Assembly (NCBI RefSeq): GCF_002135355.1 | Contig: NZ_NEGE01000001.1 | Coordinates: 234,264 to 298,263, forward strand | DNA: 64,000 nt | Origin: Acinetobacter sp. ANC 4169 | Lineage (GTDB): Bacteria > Pseudomonadota > Gammaproteobacteria > Pseudomonadales > Moraxellaceae | Reading direction: 5' to 3' | In this document: positions 26,634 through 35,789 of the stretch, piece after piece | Position numbering within the stretch: position 1 is the first letter of the stretch | How the letters are laid out: the number at the start of each line of letters is the position of its first letter | Position numbers and translations under genes: made by a program | The notes under the pieces: generated by a model | The model's database searches: none | The model's input: the letters and a program-made list of their open reading frames with translations, nothing else | Told to the model about the DNA's origin: nothing

Positions 26634-26661
26634 GAAGTGAAAGAGGTAATTCTTTCACTTC
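26634..26661 (-). terminator. Hairpin downstream of the porin, possible operon terminator
   Basis: GAAGTGAAAGA and TCTTTCACTTC form an eleven-pair perfect stem 50 bases beyond the porin stop. There is no strong T run on either strand, so it may be a transcript-end stabiliser instead of a full terminator. Confidence 0.5.
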
Positions 26662-26710
26662 TTCCTTATAAGCATTTAATTTAAATAATTTTTAAAATAA
26701 TTATTTTAGC

Positions 26711-27907
26711 TTAAAAAGTAAAACCGATATTTAAGTTCACACGATACATCCATTTATCACTGTTTAGAGACGTTGCAGAAGTAAAACCTGTCCCATTAGT
26801 TGCACCACCAATAATATTGGCATTTTTACCCCAGGTGTAATCTGCCCAAACCATAAATGGCGAAGCGATGAACATTGCGCCCGTAGTATTCATTTGTGAT
26901 GCTTCCCAATCACCACGTTCTTTGTCTAAATAACTATAGTCATTATAGAAACGAATCGCTTTCAACTTACCCATATTTTGTATAGGCAAAGTATAGGCGA
27001 GATTGAGGCTCGCTACAGTTCCTTCTGAAGCAATAAAATATGCTGGCGTTAAGCCATTTGCTCCCATCAAGGTCATATCATTATCAACGCCGTCTGGGTT
27101 TTCTGCATCATACTGATAATGAATCACAGATGACTGTAAATTCCAACGCTGATAATTACTATTAGTGTGTAATCCTGCCGCGTAATAACTACCATCTTTG
27201 TCAGTGGTTTTATTATGCAACTCAGCAATAGAACCGGATAGACCAATCTCATGCTTACCCATTTGATTACTGCCAAATTTGCGTACAATGCGGGTGTTCA
27301 GCTGATTTTGCTTTTCATTCTGATACGCAGCTTGAAATGGTAAATGATTTTCTGAGAGATCATCATAAGTTGCAGACTCTGGTGAATAACGTAAATTAGT
27401 TTCCAGCATGCGCGGATAATACCCCAATTTGACATCCCACTCTGGGTTAATGTAGTTCCAGTTCACCCCCGGAGCCGCGTTATTGCCGTAGCCTAAAAAG
27501 AAGGGAATATGATAGGTCCAACCATTTTGTGGATAAGGATAAATTGAAAAAGGCTTATAGACCAATCCTGCTTCTATAGTGTTATTTTCATTTAAGTTAT
27601 ATCCAACATAGGCTTTTTCAATCGAGGTCTTTTCCTGATCTTGAATCACATAACTCGCATTCAAATAAGCATCATCAGATTTACCTTTTAGATCTAAACG
27701 GAAAATATCAAAATCCAGTTTTCCAGCCCCTCTGTTCGGACTGGCATCCCATTGTTCATAACGGTGGTTAAAACGCAGTACCCCTCCTACTTTCAATGAT
27801 TGCGTACCATCTTCGCTTTTCCACTCCAATGGATCATCCTTAGCCTGCACGGATACTGCCGTATTCAGTGACAATAAAATCATTACGGTTAAAATTGTTT
27901 TATTCAT
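26711..27907 (-). CDS. Outer-membrane channel (porin O/P-like)
   Basis: The 398-residue protein has a signal peptide (MNKTILTVMILLSLNTAVSV, cleaved after VQA) and alternating aromatic beta-strand pattern ending in NIGFTF, the C-terminal phenylalanine needed for outer-membrane assembly. It resembles phosphate-selective-porin-like channels. As last gene of the catabolic operon it probably admits the aromatic growth substrate across the outer membrane. It follows the aspartase gene by about 70 bases. Specificity cannot be read from sequence. Confidence 0.8.
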   Translation of the reverse strand: MNKTILTVMILLSLNTAVSVQAKDDPLEWKSEDGTQSLKVGGVLRFNHRYEQWDASPNRGAGKLDFDIFRLDLKGKSDDAYLNASYVIQDQEKTSIEKAYVGYNLNENNTIEAGLVYKPFSIYPYPQNGWTYHIPFFLGYGNNAAPGVNWNYINPEWDVKLGYYPRMLETNLRYSPESATYDDLSENHLPFQAAYQNEKQNQLNTRIVRKFGSNQMGKHEIGLSGSIAELHNKTTDKDGSYYAAGLHTNSNYQRWNLQSSVIHYQYDAENPDGVDNDMTLMGANGLTPAYFIASEGTVASLNLAYTLPIQNMGKLKAIRFYNDYSYLDKERGDWEASQMNTTGAMFIASPFMVWADYTWGKNANIIGGATNGTGFTSATSLNSDKWMYRVNLNIGFTF

Positions 27908-27975
27908 AATACTTCCTTATATCATTTTGTTTTATATACAAAACATTGTTTAATAATGATTTTGGTCAAAAAAAA

Positions 27976-29409
27976 TTAAGCGATGTTCTGTAACACTTCA
28001 ACCGTGCTAACTTCAGAAATTAAATTTTCAAAAGAAAATACTTGTTCTAGTTCCTGCTCTGTCATTAATCCTTCTAATAGTACAATTTCCTTAATTGTTT
28101 TATTCTCTGCTATACAGCGTTTACCTATAACGTCACAGCACTGATGACCTAGAATTGGATCTAGCAATGTGATGATTCCAACACTGCGCATCACCATGTC
28201 ATAGGCTTGCTTTTCATTGATTTGAATGCCTGCAAAGCATTTATGATTTAAACTATTTACACCTTCTATCAAAAGTTGAATCGATTCATTTAATGTTAAT
28301 GCAATGACAGGCTCCATCACATTTAGTTGTAACTGTCCCGCTTCGGCGGCCATACTAATAGTTAAATCATTGCCCATGACTTTAAATGCAATTTGATTAA
28401 CAACTTCAGGAATAACGGGATTCACTTTTGCAGGCATTATTGAAGATCCTGCTTGCAGTTCAGGTAATCGAATTTCTGCGAAACCTGTCCGTGGTCCAGA
28501 ACTTAATAAGCGTAAGTCATTACAAATTTTTGAAAGTTTACACGCCAGACGTTTTAGCACACTTGAAATCAAAATAAATACGCCACAATCACTAGTTGCT
28601 TCAATATAGTCATCTGCGCCTTTTAAAGGCAAAGCAGTTAAGAAACTTAAGGTTTGAGTGACGTGATGTGTATATCCGGTTGGGGAGTTCACTCCTGTAC
28701 CAATTGCAGTTGCACCTAAATTAATTTCTAAAAGAAGCTGACGCATTTGATTTATCAAGCGCTGATCTTCATTTAGCAATGTTGCAAAGGCCTGAAACTC
28801 TTGCCCAAATGTCATCGGAACCGCATCTTGTAACTGGGTACGTCCCATTTTTAATGCGAATTTAAATTCTGTAGATTTTAATTTAATAGTTTCTATTAAA
28901 CTCGAAAGTGCATTTATCAAATCATCTAAATAATGGTAGAGACTAATTCTGAGTGCTGTTGGATAAACATCATTAGTCGATTGTGATTTATTGACATGAT
29001 CATTTGGATGAAGTGTGCGGTAATCACCTTTAGTCAGCCCCAGATATTCCAAGCCAATATTAGCAATAACCTCATTGCAATTCATATTGACAGACGTCCC
29101 TGCACCGCCTTGATATAAATCAATTGGGAACGATGACGCCCATTTTTGTGGATAATCAATAAGTTGATTCGTTGCATATTCAATAGCATCTAACTGCAAT
29201 TGACTGATTTTCTGAAAATGAAAGTTAGTTCGTGCGGCCGCTTTTTTAACAAATCCTAATGCACGAATAAAATGGGGTGACTGCCCCACACTTAAACTAG
29301 AAATTTGAAAGTTCTCTACCGCTCTTACAGTATGAATTCCATAATACGCATCATATGGAACCTCTTTAGCACCTAGTAAATCATGCTCAATCCTTGTTTG
29401 CATATCCAC
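27976..29409 (-). CDS. aspA: Aspartate ammonia-lyase (aspartase)
   Basis: The fumarase/aspartase superfamily signature GSSIMPAKVNP, with the mobile-loop catalytic serine, is intact near residue 320. TGADDYIEATSD is represented by KGADDYIEATSD, and the N-terminal EHDLLGAKEVPYDAYYGI is typical of aspartase, not fumarase. At 477 residues it is normal. It interconverts aspartate with fumarate plus ammonia. Its presence inside an aromatic operon together with aspartate dehydrogenase is unusual and suggests that aspartate or ammonia is made or consumed in the pathway. Other lyases of the superfamily with related substrates are possible. Confidence 0.82.
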   Translation of the reverse strand: MDMQTRIEHDLLGAKEVPYDAYYGIHTVRAVENFQISSLSVGQSPHFIRALGFVKKAAARTNFHFQKISQLQLDAIEYATNQLIDYPQKWASSFPIDLYQGGAGTSVNMNCNEVIANIGLEYLGLTKGDYRTLHPNDHVNKSQSTNDVYPTALRISLYHYLDDLINALSSLIETIKLKSTEFKFALKMGRTQLQDAVPMTFGQEFQAFATLLNEDQRLINQMRQLLLEINLGATAIGTGVNSPTGYTHHVTQTLSFLTALPLKGADDYIEATSDCGVFILISSVLKRLACKLSKICNDLRLLSSGPRTGFAEIRLPELQAGSSIMPAKVNPVIPEVVNQIAFKVMGNDLTISMAAEAGQLQLNVMEPVIALTLNESIQLLIEGVNSLNHKCFAGIQINEKQAYDMVMRSVGIITLLDPILGHQCCDVIGKRCIAENKTIKEIVLLEGLMTEQELEQVFSFENLISEVSTVEVLQNIA

Positions 29410-29524
29410 TCACCTTCTTGTTTCTCTCTTAATGTATTCCTTACATCTAAATTATTTAGCAATTCCTCAGTATCGAGGAATTGCACAACTCACAATCTTG
29501 CTCAAATGATATTCTTAAGTTGTA

Positions 29525-31165
29525 TCAGTACAATTTCTTTTGTGGGGGCCCTGCAAATTTCAATGGACCAATTGAGTTCATATCTAGCTCAATGACAGCA
29601 GGTCCATTAAGTGTAATAGCTTCTTTAATTGCAGTTTTGAACTCTTCAGCGCTACCAACTTTCCAGCTTTTAACCCCCATAGATTCACCTAGGGCTTGAT
29701 AATCTGGTGTGTGCAATTCATTGAAATATTGGCGACCACCAAAATAGTTATTTTGAATGCCACGCATTACGCCATAACCACCATCATTCATCACCATAAG
29801 AACCATGTCGGTATTTTCTTGAGCCATTGTGGCAATCTCACCAATACCAAGCATTAAGCCGCCATCACCAACCAAGCCCACAACTTTTTTCGTTGGATTT
29901 GCAATTGATGCACCAATTGCGTGTGCAAGTCCTAAACCAATTGCACCTGCAAGTGAGTGAATATTTTTATTTGGTGTTTGTACTGGGAATAAACGGCTAC
30001 CCCAAGTACTACCAGACATTGTGATGTCACGTACAAAAATGCCATCTTCAGGAAGCGCTGCACGTAAGTGGTCGCAAATAAGTGCGTATTGATCCATTTG
30101 TGTACGTAAAGCTTCAATCGCACTTTCACGAGCAGCTTTAATTTCTGCATCGTAGCTTTTATCAACTTTATTGTTTCCGTTTAATGCAGTTACAACACGT
30201 GCTAATAAGTCTTTAGCTTCCGCACAGATAAATTGATTAACTTTATAGTTACGTTGTTGTGCAACAGGATTTGCATCTACTTGAATAATATTTTTAGGGA
30301 ATACAACTGAATAAGTTTTCGTTTCATTACTACGTAAGCGTGAACCAACAACGACAAGTAAATCGGCATCTTTAATCAGTTGTTCAACTGATGCTGAGTT
30401 ATGGAATGCACCCAATGTACGTGGATGGTTGTCTGCTAGTACACCACGTGCATGCGTTGATGAAACTACAGGAATTCCTAAATCTGCAATTGCTTTCACT
30501 TCTTCAACTGCATTTAAAGTCCCACCTCCAATCCAAAAAACTGGGCGTTTTGATTTTTTGATTTCTTCTGCAATTAAGTCAACTTCTACGTCTTCTGCAA
30601 CAGGAACTTGTAATGCTTTAACAGGTCCTAAATTTGCCGGTAAATCTATTTCTGCTGCTTGAACATCAATTGGAATTTCAACACTTACAGGTCCCATTGG
30701 TACTGTTGTTGCCACACGAATTGCTTCACGAATCACACCAACTGCATTTTCAGGACTTGTTATACGAAATGCAGCTTTGCTTGATGCTTTTAAGAACGTA
30801 AGCTGATCTTTAGTTTCATGAATGAAGCTTGCATCACGGTCTAAATATTCACGTTCAACCTGACCTGTTAAATGCAATACAGGACTACCTGCATTCATTG
30901 CTTCAATCAGTGAACCAACTGCATTCCCTGCACCTGCACCTGTACTTGTTAATGCAACACCTAAACCTGTAAAACGTGAATGTGCATCTGCCATTGTCAC
31001 AGAACCTGCTTCACCACGTGCTGCCACAAAGCGAATTTTTTCACGGCGACCCACGGCATCTGCAATTGGTAAATTATGAATAGAAATTACGCCATAAATA
31101 CTGTCTACTTGGTGCTGCTCTAATACACGTGCGATTGCTTCGCCTACATTTACTTTTTCAGTCAT
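29525..31165 (-). CDS. ThDP-dependent decarboxylase/synthase, substrate unknown
   Basis: The full three-domain ThDP enzyme (546 residues) has the catalytic glutamate in FVAARGEAGSVTMADAHSR (near residue 52) and the metal-binding GDGGLMLGIGEIATM...NDGGYGVM. It is closest in style to acetolactate synthase-like and benzoylformate decarboxylase-like proteins found with aldehyde dehydrogenase. A likely job is decarboxylating a 2-oxo acid from ring cleavage to an aldehyde, which the neighbouring dehydrogenase would oxidise. It differs clearly from the CeaS homologue in this window. It lies 49 bases after the aldehyde dehydrogenase stop. Confidence 0.8.
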   Translation of the reverse strand: MTEKVNVGEAIARVLEQHQVDSIYGVISIHNLPIADAVGRREKIRFVAARGEAGSVTMADAHSRFTGLGVALTSTGAGAGNAVGSLIEAMNAGSPVLHLTGQVEREYLDRDASFIHETKDQLTFLKASSKAAFRITSPENAVGVIREAIRVATTVPMGPVSVEIPIDVQAAEIDLPANLGPVKALQVPVAEDVEVDLIAEEIKKSKRPVFWIGGGTLNAVEEVKAIADLGIPVVSSTHARGVLADNHPRTLGAFHNSASVEQLIKDADLLVVVGSRLRSNETKTYSVVFPKNIIQVDANPVAQQRNYKVNQFICAEAKDLLARVVTALNGNNKVDKSYDAEIKAARESAIEALRTQMDQYALICDHLRAALPEDGIFVRDITMSGSTWGSRLFPVQTPNKNIHSLAGAIGLGLAHAIGASIANPTKKVVGLVGDGGLMLGIGEIATMAQENTDMVLMVMNDGGYGVMRGIQNNYFGGRQYFNELHTPDYQALGESMGVKSWKVGSAEEFKTAIKEAITLNGPAVIELDMNSIGPLKFAGPPQKKLY

Positions 31166-31213
31166 TTCTTCATTCCTTAAATTTTAAATTTCTCGTACAT
31201 TTTTAAATGTGTA

Positions 31214-32689
31214 TTAATCAGACCAAGGGTTTGCTTGTTCGTTTAAACCTAAATAAATACTTTTTTGTTGCATATAAGACAGGATGCCTAAGCGACCTTT
31301 TTCACGACCAATACCACTGTCTTTAAAGCCACCGAATGGCGCACTAATTGAGAACTTTTTATAAGTATTAATCCACACGGTACCTACTTCTAAAGTACGT
31401 GCAATTTTCCATGCTTTACGATAGCTTTCAGTCCAAATACCTGCTGCCAAACCAAAGCAACTGTCATTTGCTTGTTTAATCAAATCTTGTTCATTGTCAT
31501 ATGACATAACAACAAGAACAGGTCCAAAAATTTCTTCTTGGCAAGTTTGAGTACTGTTATTTAAGCCTGTAATAATGGTTGGTTTATAGAAACTACCTTT
31601 GGCAAATTCGCCTTCAGTAATTGCTTCACCACCTGTTACAACAGTACCGCCTTCTGACTTTGCAAGTTCTACATAATGGTGAACTGATTCCAAATGTTTT
31701 TGGTTGATTAATGAACCCATATGAACATTTGGTGTTTCTGGGTGTCCTACGCGTAAACCTTCAGTAATTTCTACAAGGCGTTTTAAAAACACGTCATAAA
31801 TTGATTTATGAATAAATAAACGTGAACCTGCGATACATGCTTGACCTGCTGAGCTGAAAATACCGTAAGCGATACCTTTTGCTGCAATTTCAATATCTGC
31901 GTCAGGGAATACAATTGTTGGAGATTTGCCACCAAGTTCTAACGAAGTCGTAATTAACTTTTCAGCTGCAATATGCGCTAAATGACGACCTGTGGTTGTA
32001 CCACCTGTGAATGAAATTTTGCGTACAAGTGGATGCTGTGCAATGGCATCGCCAATCACAGAACCACGACCTACAAGCACACTTAAAATGCCTTTTGGAA
32101 GACCTGCTTCTTCAAAAATTTCGGCAAGTTCTAAAGCAATTAAAGAAGTTGCTTCTGCAGGTTTTAGTATCACAGCATTACCCGCTGCAATTGCTGGTGC
32201 TAACTTTTGCACTTCACTTGCAATTGGTGAGTTCCAAGGGGTAATTGCAGCAATTACGCCCACAGGTTCATATACACTCATAGTGACAAAGTCTGATGCA
32301 CGTTGAGTAGTCAATTCTTCGTTAAAGGTTTCACATGCTGCCGCATTAAAACGTGCAGTTGCTGCTGCGCTCATCACTAATGCACGTGTTTCAGAAAGCG
32401 GCTTTCCATTGTCTCGTGTTTGTAGTTTTGATAATTCATCCGCACGGGCTTCAATAATATCTGCTACACGGTACAAAATTTTTGCACGCTCATGCGGTAG
32501 TGAATTACGCCATTCTGGCTTACGCCATGCCTGATCTGCTTTGACTATTGCTTCTTCAACATCTTCTAAAGTCGCTGTTGATATTTCTGCATTTACTGAA
32601 TTATCTGCTGGGAATAGGCTTTGAATCACATTCCCTCGACCAAGACGCCACTCACCTGCAATATAAATTTCTTTTACCATGGCACTCAC
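31214..32689 (-). CDS. NAD(P)-dependent aldehyde dehydrogenase
   Basis: This 491-residue enzyme has TPWNSPIASEVQKLAPA, the glutamate general base in ELGGKSPTIVF, the catalytic cysteine in SSAGQACIAGSR, and EEIFGPVLVV. All active-site elements are present. In the operon it sits between aspartate dehydrogenase and a ThDP decarboxylase and likely oxidises the aldehyde the latter releases. It starts ten bases after the aspartate dehydrogenase stop. The substrate is inferred only. Confidence 0.92.
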   Translation of the reverse strand: MSAMVKEIYIAGEWRLGRGNVIQSLFPADNSVNAEISTATLEDVEEAIVKADQAWRKPEWRNSLPHERAKILYRVADIIEARADELSKLQTRDNGKPLSETRALVMSAAATARFNAAACETFNEELTTQRASDFVTMSVYEPVGVIAAITPWNSPIASEVQKLAPAIAAGNAVILKPAEATSLIALELAEIFEEAGLPKGILSVLVGRGSVIGDAIAQHPLVRKISFTGGTTTGRHLAHIAAEKLITTSLELGGKSPTIVFPDADIEIAAKGIAYGIFSSAGQACIAGSRLFIHKSIYDVFLKRLVEITEGLRVGHPETPNVHMGSLINQKHLESVHHYVELAKSEGGTVVTGGEAITEGEFAKGSFYKPTIITGLNNSTQTCQEEIFGPVLVVMSYDNEQDLIKQANDSCFGLAAGIWTESYRKAWKIARTLEVGTVWINTYKKFSISAPFGGFKDSGIGREKGRLGILSYMQQKSIYLGLNEQANPWSD

Positions 32690-32698
32690 CCATCCCTT

Positions 32699-33490
32699 TT
32701 AAATCTGAATTGCGTCTACGCTATTTCTGCATGCACGAATAACACTGAGTGCAGCCAATGTTGATGTTTTTGGATTGCTTTCTAAAGGCACACCAATCAT
32801 TTCTATACTCATTTGACCAAAGCGACCCTCTGCCACAATGGTATGTTTGTTTTGTTTAATATTTGGATCTACGGTTAACTCAACTTGAGTCTCATCCATA
32901 CCAATACCAGCTAAAGCAATGGTTGCGGCTACATTGGCATTTGCAGGAAAATTCAAAGCAGCTTCACGAGCTGTGCCTTTGTAAAACACAGTCGCTTCTT
33001 TTACGCTGTCTAAGTCAATAAGCTTTTCTGCATAACTACCACGCCAACTATTTGGACTTTTACAGCCTTTATAAGTGACTTTTTCTAAGCCACCTTCTTT
33101 CGCTGCCGCAATACCATCAATACCTGCAATTGCACCTGCAAGAAGGTGAAGATGTGCACCTGATTTTTCAGCAGTTTTTTGTAATTTTTCGAAAAATACT
33201 GGATCTGCCAATGTACCCACGGAAATTAGACCAATGGTCCAACCACGTTCTAGTACATTCACAGCATGTTCTTTCACCGCAGCCTGACCTGCAACTTCAA
33301 TGACATAATCAGGTTCACCTAAACAGTCATCGATTCTAGAAATGACTTGCACATCAGCTGCGACCTTTTGCTTAACAACTTCAACACTGCGCTCAGGAAC
33401 AACTACCCATTTCAATTTAAGATCTTTTGGTAAATGACTACATACTTCATTTGCCATTGCTCCGAATCCAATCATCATTAACTGTTTCAT
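32699..33490 (-). CDS. L-aspartate dehydrogenase family protein
   Basis: The 263-residue protein has an N-terminal Rossmann motif (MIGFGAMANEV) and the family core GAIAGIDGIAAAKEGG, followed by FPANANVAATIALAGIG, DPNIKQNKHTI and NPKTSTLAALS, all diagnostic of aspartate dehydrogenase (NadX type). It interconverts oxaloacetate plus ammonia with aspartate using NAD(P)H; some members form iminoaspartate for NAD synthesis. Here it is translationally close to an SDR (9 bases) and aldehyde dehydrogenase (9 bases). A set of cupin, hydrolase, SDR, aspartate dehydrogenase, aldehyde dehydrogenase and ThDP enzyme also occurs in Pseudomonas, as far as I recall, without a settled role. Confidence 0.85.
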   Translation of the reverse strand: MKQLMMIGFGAMANEVCSHLPKDLKLKWVVVPERSVEVVKQKVAADVQVISRIDDCLGEPDYVIEVAGQAAVKEHAVNVLERGWTIGLISVGTLADPVFFEKLQKTAEKSGAHLHLLAGAIAGIDGIAAAKEGGLEKVTYKGCKSPNSWRGSYAEKLIDLDSVKEATVFYKGTAREAALNFPANANVAATIALAGIGMDETQVELTVDPNIKQNKHTIVAEGRFGQMSIEMIGVPLESNPKTSTLAALSVIRACRNSVDAIQI

Positions 33491-33499
33491 AAGTTCACC

Positions 33500-34294
33500 T
33501 TATAAATGCTTGTTGAAGCCACCAGACACATCAATGGTTGAACCAGTTGTATATGAAGCCAATGGTGAAGCAAGAAATACCAATGCACGAGCTGGCTCTT
33601 CTGGCTTGCCTAAACGAGCCATTGGAATACCGCGATTTTTCGCTATGTTGCCAATCCACTCTTCCCATGTTTGATTTTGGTCAGAACGGTCTGCAAAACG
33701 ACGTTTCCACTGGGCTGATTCCACCATGCCTAATAAGATCGAGTTCACGCGGATGTTATATTGAGAAAACTCATGTGCCATTGAATGTGTAAGGTTCAAT
33801 AACGCAGCACGTGCTGATGATGTTGCAATCATGTGAGGTTCAGGTTGCAATGCAAGTAGTGAGTTTACATTCGTAATTGAACCGTAATCTGAAACTTTTA
33901 ATGCAGGTAAAAATGCTTTAATTGGGTTTAAAACACTGAAGTATTTCAATTCAATTTCATTTAACCAATCTTGGTCTTCTGTATTGTCAAAATTAGAAAC
34001 ACGACCTTGTCCTGCGTTGTTAATTAAAATATCGACACCACCAAATTCTCCTTGAACTTGGTGCGCAAATTTTTCTACATCTGCTTTATCTAAAACATTA
34101 CATGTTGCTGTTACCACTTTTGCATTTGGATAACGCGATAAAATAAATTCTTTTGACTCTGCTAGGCGTTGTTCATTACGACCACACCAAGCAACACTTG
34201 CACCCTCTGAAACTAGAAGCTCAACAGTCGCAAGCCCAATACCAGACGAGCCACCGGTAACTACTGCATTCTTTCCATTCAATTGGAAGCTCAT
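33500..34294 (-). CDS. SDR-family protein lacking the catalytic Tyr/Lys
   Basis: This 264-residue Rossmann protein has TGGSSGIG for the dinucleotide, NNAG, the catalytic serine region TNVNSLLAL and HEFSQYNIRVNSILLG after the active site. Where classical SDRs have YxxxK, this one reads MIATSSARAALL, so tyrosine is threonine and lysine is arginine. It may still bind NAD(P) and use another acid, or have a non-redox role. It is packed between hydrolase and aspartate dehydrogenase genes. The family is certain; activity is uncertain. Confidence 0.85.
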   Translation of the reverse strand: MSFQLNGKNAVVTGGSSGIGLATVELLVSEGASVAWCGRNEQRLAESKEFILSRYPNAKVVTATCNVLDKADVEKFAHQVQGEFGGVDILINNAGQGRVSNFDNTEDQDWLNEIELKYFSVLNPIKAFLPALKVSDYGSITNVNSLLALQPEPHMIATSSARAALLNLTHSMAHEFSQYNIRVNSILLGMVESAQWKRRFADRSDQNQTWEEWIGNIAKNRGIPMARLGKPEEPARALVFLASPLASYTTGSTIDVSGGFNKHL

Positions 34295-34315
34295 TTCCCT
34301 ATCTCACATCAGTGC

Positions 34316-35128
34316 CTAATTAAGCGACAATAAAATTTGGTTGAATTGCGCTGCTTGGTCCAAATAACTTAAATGACCTGCATCTACAATTTCATAGCAT
34401 TGCTTCAGCTGAAACTGATCTACTAATGCTTGAATATCTTGTGGAGGCGTAATGCCATCCGCCATTCCTTTTACGACATGAATGTCTTGTGCTGGACTTA
34501 AATAGCTTTGAATCGCGTCATATGCCAGTAGATACGATGCATCTGTAAAACCCTCTAAATGAATGTTTTGCATCACGGCTTCAATCAGCACCAAAGCATC
34601 TACCGATGCATGTGCAACCAAGTGTGGCCCACGCGATTGCGCCATGCCAGAAGCACCTAAGCTCTGCAACATTTTTGGACGCTTTTCAAAAACATCCTGC
34701 TGTTTTTGTGCATCACAACCTTTGTAGCCCTGCGCCACATTGGCAATGACCAACACATCTACAGCATCTGGATATAATGCGTTGAATGCAGCGGCCTGCA
34801 TTGCGCCCAATGAGTGTCCAACCAAAATAACTTTGTTTAGACTTAAGCTATCCAACATTCCTTTTAAACGTCGTGCGTAATCTTCTGCATTTGGATATGC
34901 CGCCGCTAAACGGTCAGACTGACCATAACCCGGTGCATCCCATGCGATCACATGAAAATGATGACTTAAACCTTGTAGCTGCTTGACCCAAGAACCCGAA
35001 CCAGAGCTAATACCATGTAGCAATACCAAGGCTTTGCCCATACCCGCTTCACGGTAAGATTGCTGCACACCATCAAACTGAACGGTTTTCAATTTAAACT
35101 GAGCCAACTGATCAATTAAAGTCATCAC
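34316..35128 (-). CDS. Alpha/beta hydrolase
   Basis: The 270-residue serine hydrolase has an oxyanion-hole motif LLHGISSGSGSW, the nucleophile elbow VLVGHSLGAMQAA, and C-terminal Asp/His in DGITPP and DAGHLSYL. It is probably the carbon-carbon or ester hydrolase acting on a ring-cleavage product in this operon. It lies between the cupin and SDR genes with short gaps. It differs from the two MhpC-like hydrolases later in the window. The reaction is inferred from position only. Confidence 0.85.
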   Translation of the reverse strand: MMTLIDQLAQFKLKTVQFDGVQQSYREAGMGKALVLLHGISSGSGSWVKQLQGLSHHFHVIAWDAPGYGQSDRLAAAYPNAEDYARRLKGMLDSLSLNKVILVGHSLGAMQAAAFNALYPDAVDVLVIANVAQGYKGCDAQKQQDVFEKRPKMLQSLGASGMAQSRGPHLVAHASVDALVLIEAVMQNIHLEGFTDASYLLAYDAIQSYLSPAQDIHVVKGMADGITPPQDIQALVDQFQLKQCYEIVDAGHLSYLDQAAQFNQILLSLN

Positions 35129-35144
35129 TTCACTTCCTTAAAAA

Positions 35145-35666
35145 TTAACGCTTAATTTGTGAAAGCGGGTGTTCAGGCGGATAGTTCGGAATGGTTGGTT
35201 TACCCGTTCCCAGCATCACGCACATCAAGGCATCTTCTGTACCTGGGTTGAATAAGCCGCGGTAGATTCCTGGCGGAATTGAAATCAAATCACGCTCCTT
35301 TAAGCGAGTCGAAAATTTCTCACCTTCGTGCTCAATAAACAAATCAATTTCACCGCGCAACATGAAAAACACTTCCTCAACGTCATGGTGTATATGCAGC
35401 GGGCCTTCACATTGCGGCGGCAAAACCATAGTAGAAAACGTAAAGTTTTCAGCGGGCACGGTATTGCTATCATTGGCTACGCCTGTTGCACCTGTACCCA
35501 TGTAACGCATTTGCGCACGGCGGTATTTTGGATCGTAATCTGCTTGAAACTTCAAGGCATCAAAGTCATATTTACGAGTTTCAAAACGTGCAATACGTCC
35601 GCCAATCCAGTCTTCAAGTGACTGCTCTGCTGGCTGTGTCCAAGATTCAAATTGTTGTACCGACAT
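35145..35666 (-). CDS. Cupin-domain protein
   Basis: The single-cupin protein is 173 residues. The first metal motif is GPLHIHHDVEEVFFMLRGE, with two histidines and a glutamate, and the second is reduced to IPPGIYRGLFNPG without its histidine. Such proteins are dioxygenases, isomerases or binding proteins. Its constant company in this gene set suggests a catalytic role on the pathway intermediate, but the missing second-motif histidine makes oxygenase activity doubtful. RBS GGAGAAAG lies before the ATG. Confidence 0.78.
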   Translation of the reverse strand: MSVQQFESWTQPAEQSLEDWIGGRIARFETRKYDFDALKFQADYDPKYRRAQMRYMGTGATGVANDSNTVPAENFTFSTMVLPPQCEGPLHIHHDVEEVFFMLRGEIDLFIEHEGEKFSTRLKERDLISIPPGIYRGLFNPGTEDALMCVMLGTGKPTIPNYPPEHPLSQIKR

Positions 35667-35789
35667 GACTTTCTCCTTTTTCAGCTCTATGCAATTTCAC
35701 AAAAAGTGGAGCTGTATCTCATCTAGTTTGGATATTGACCATCACATAGCCATTACTTGCTACATGACGGCATAAATAGTTGTGAATGA

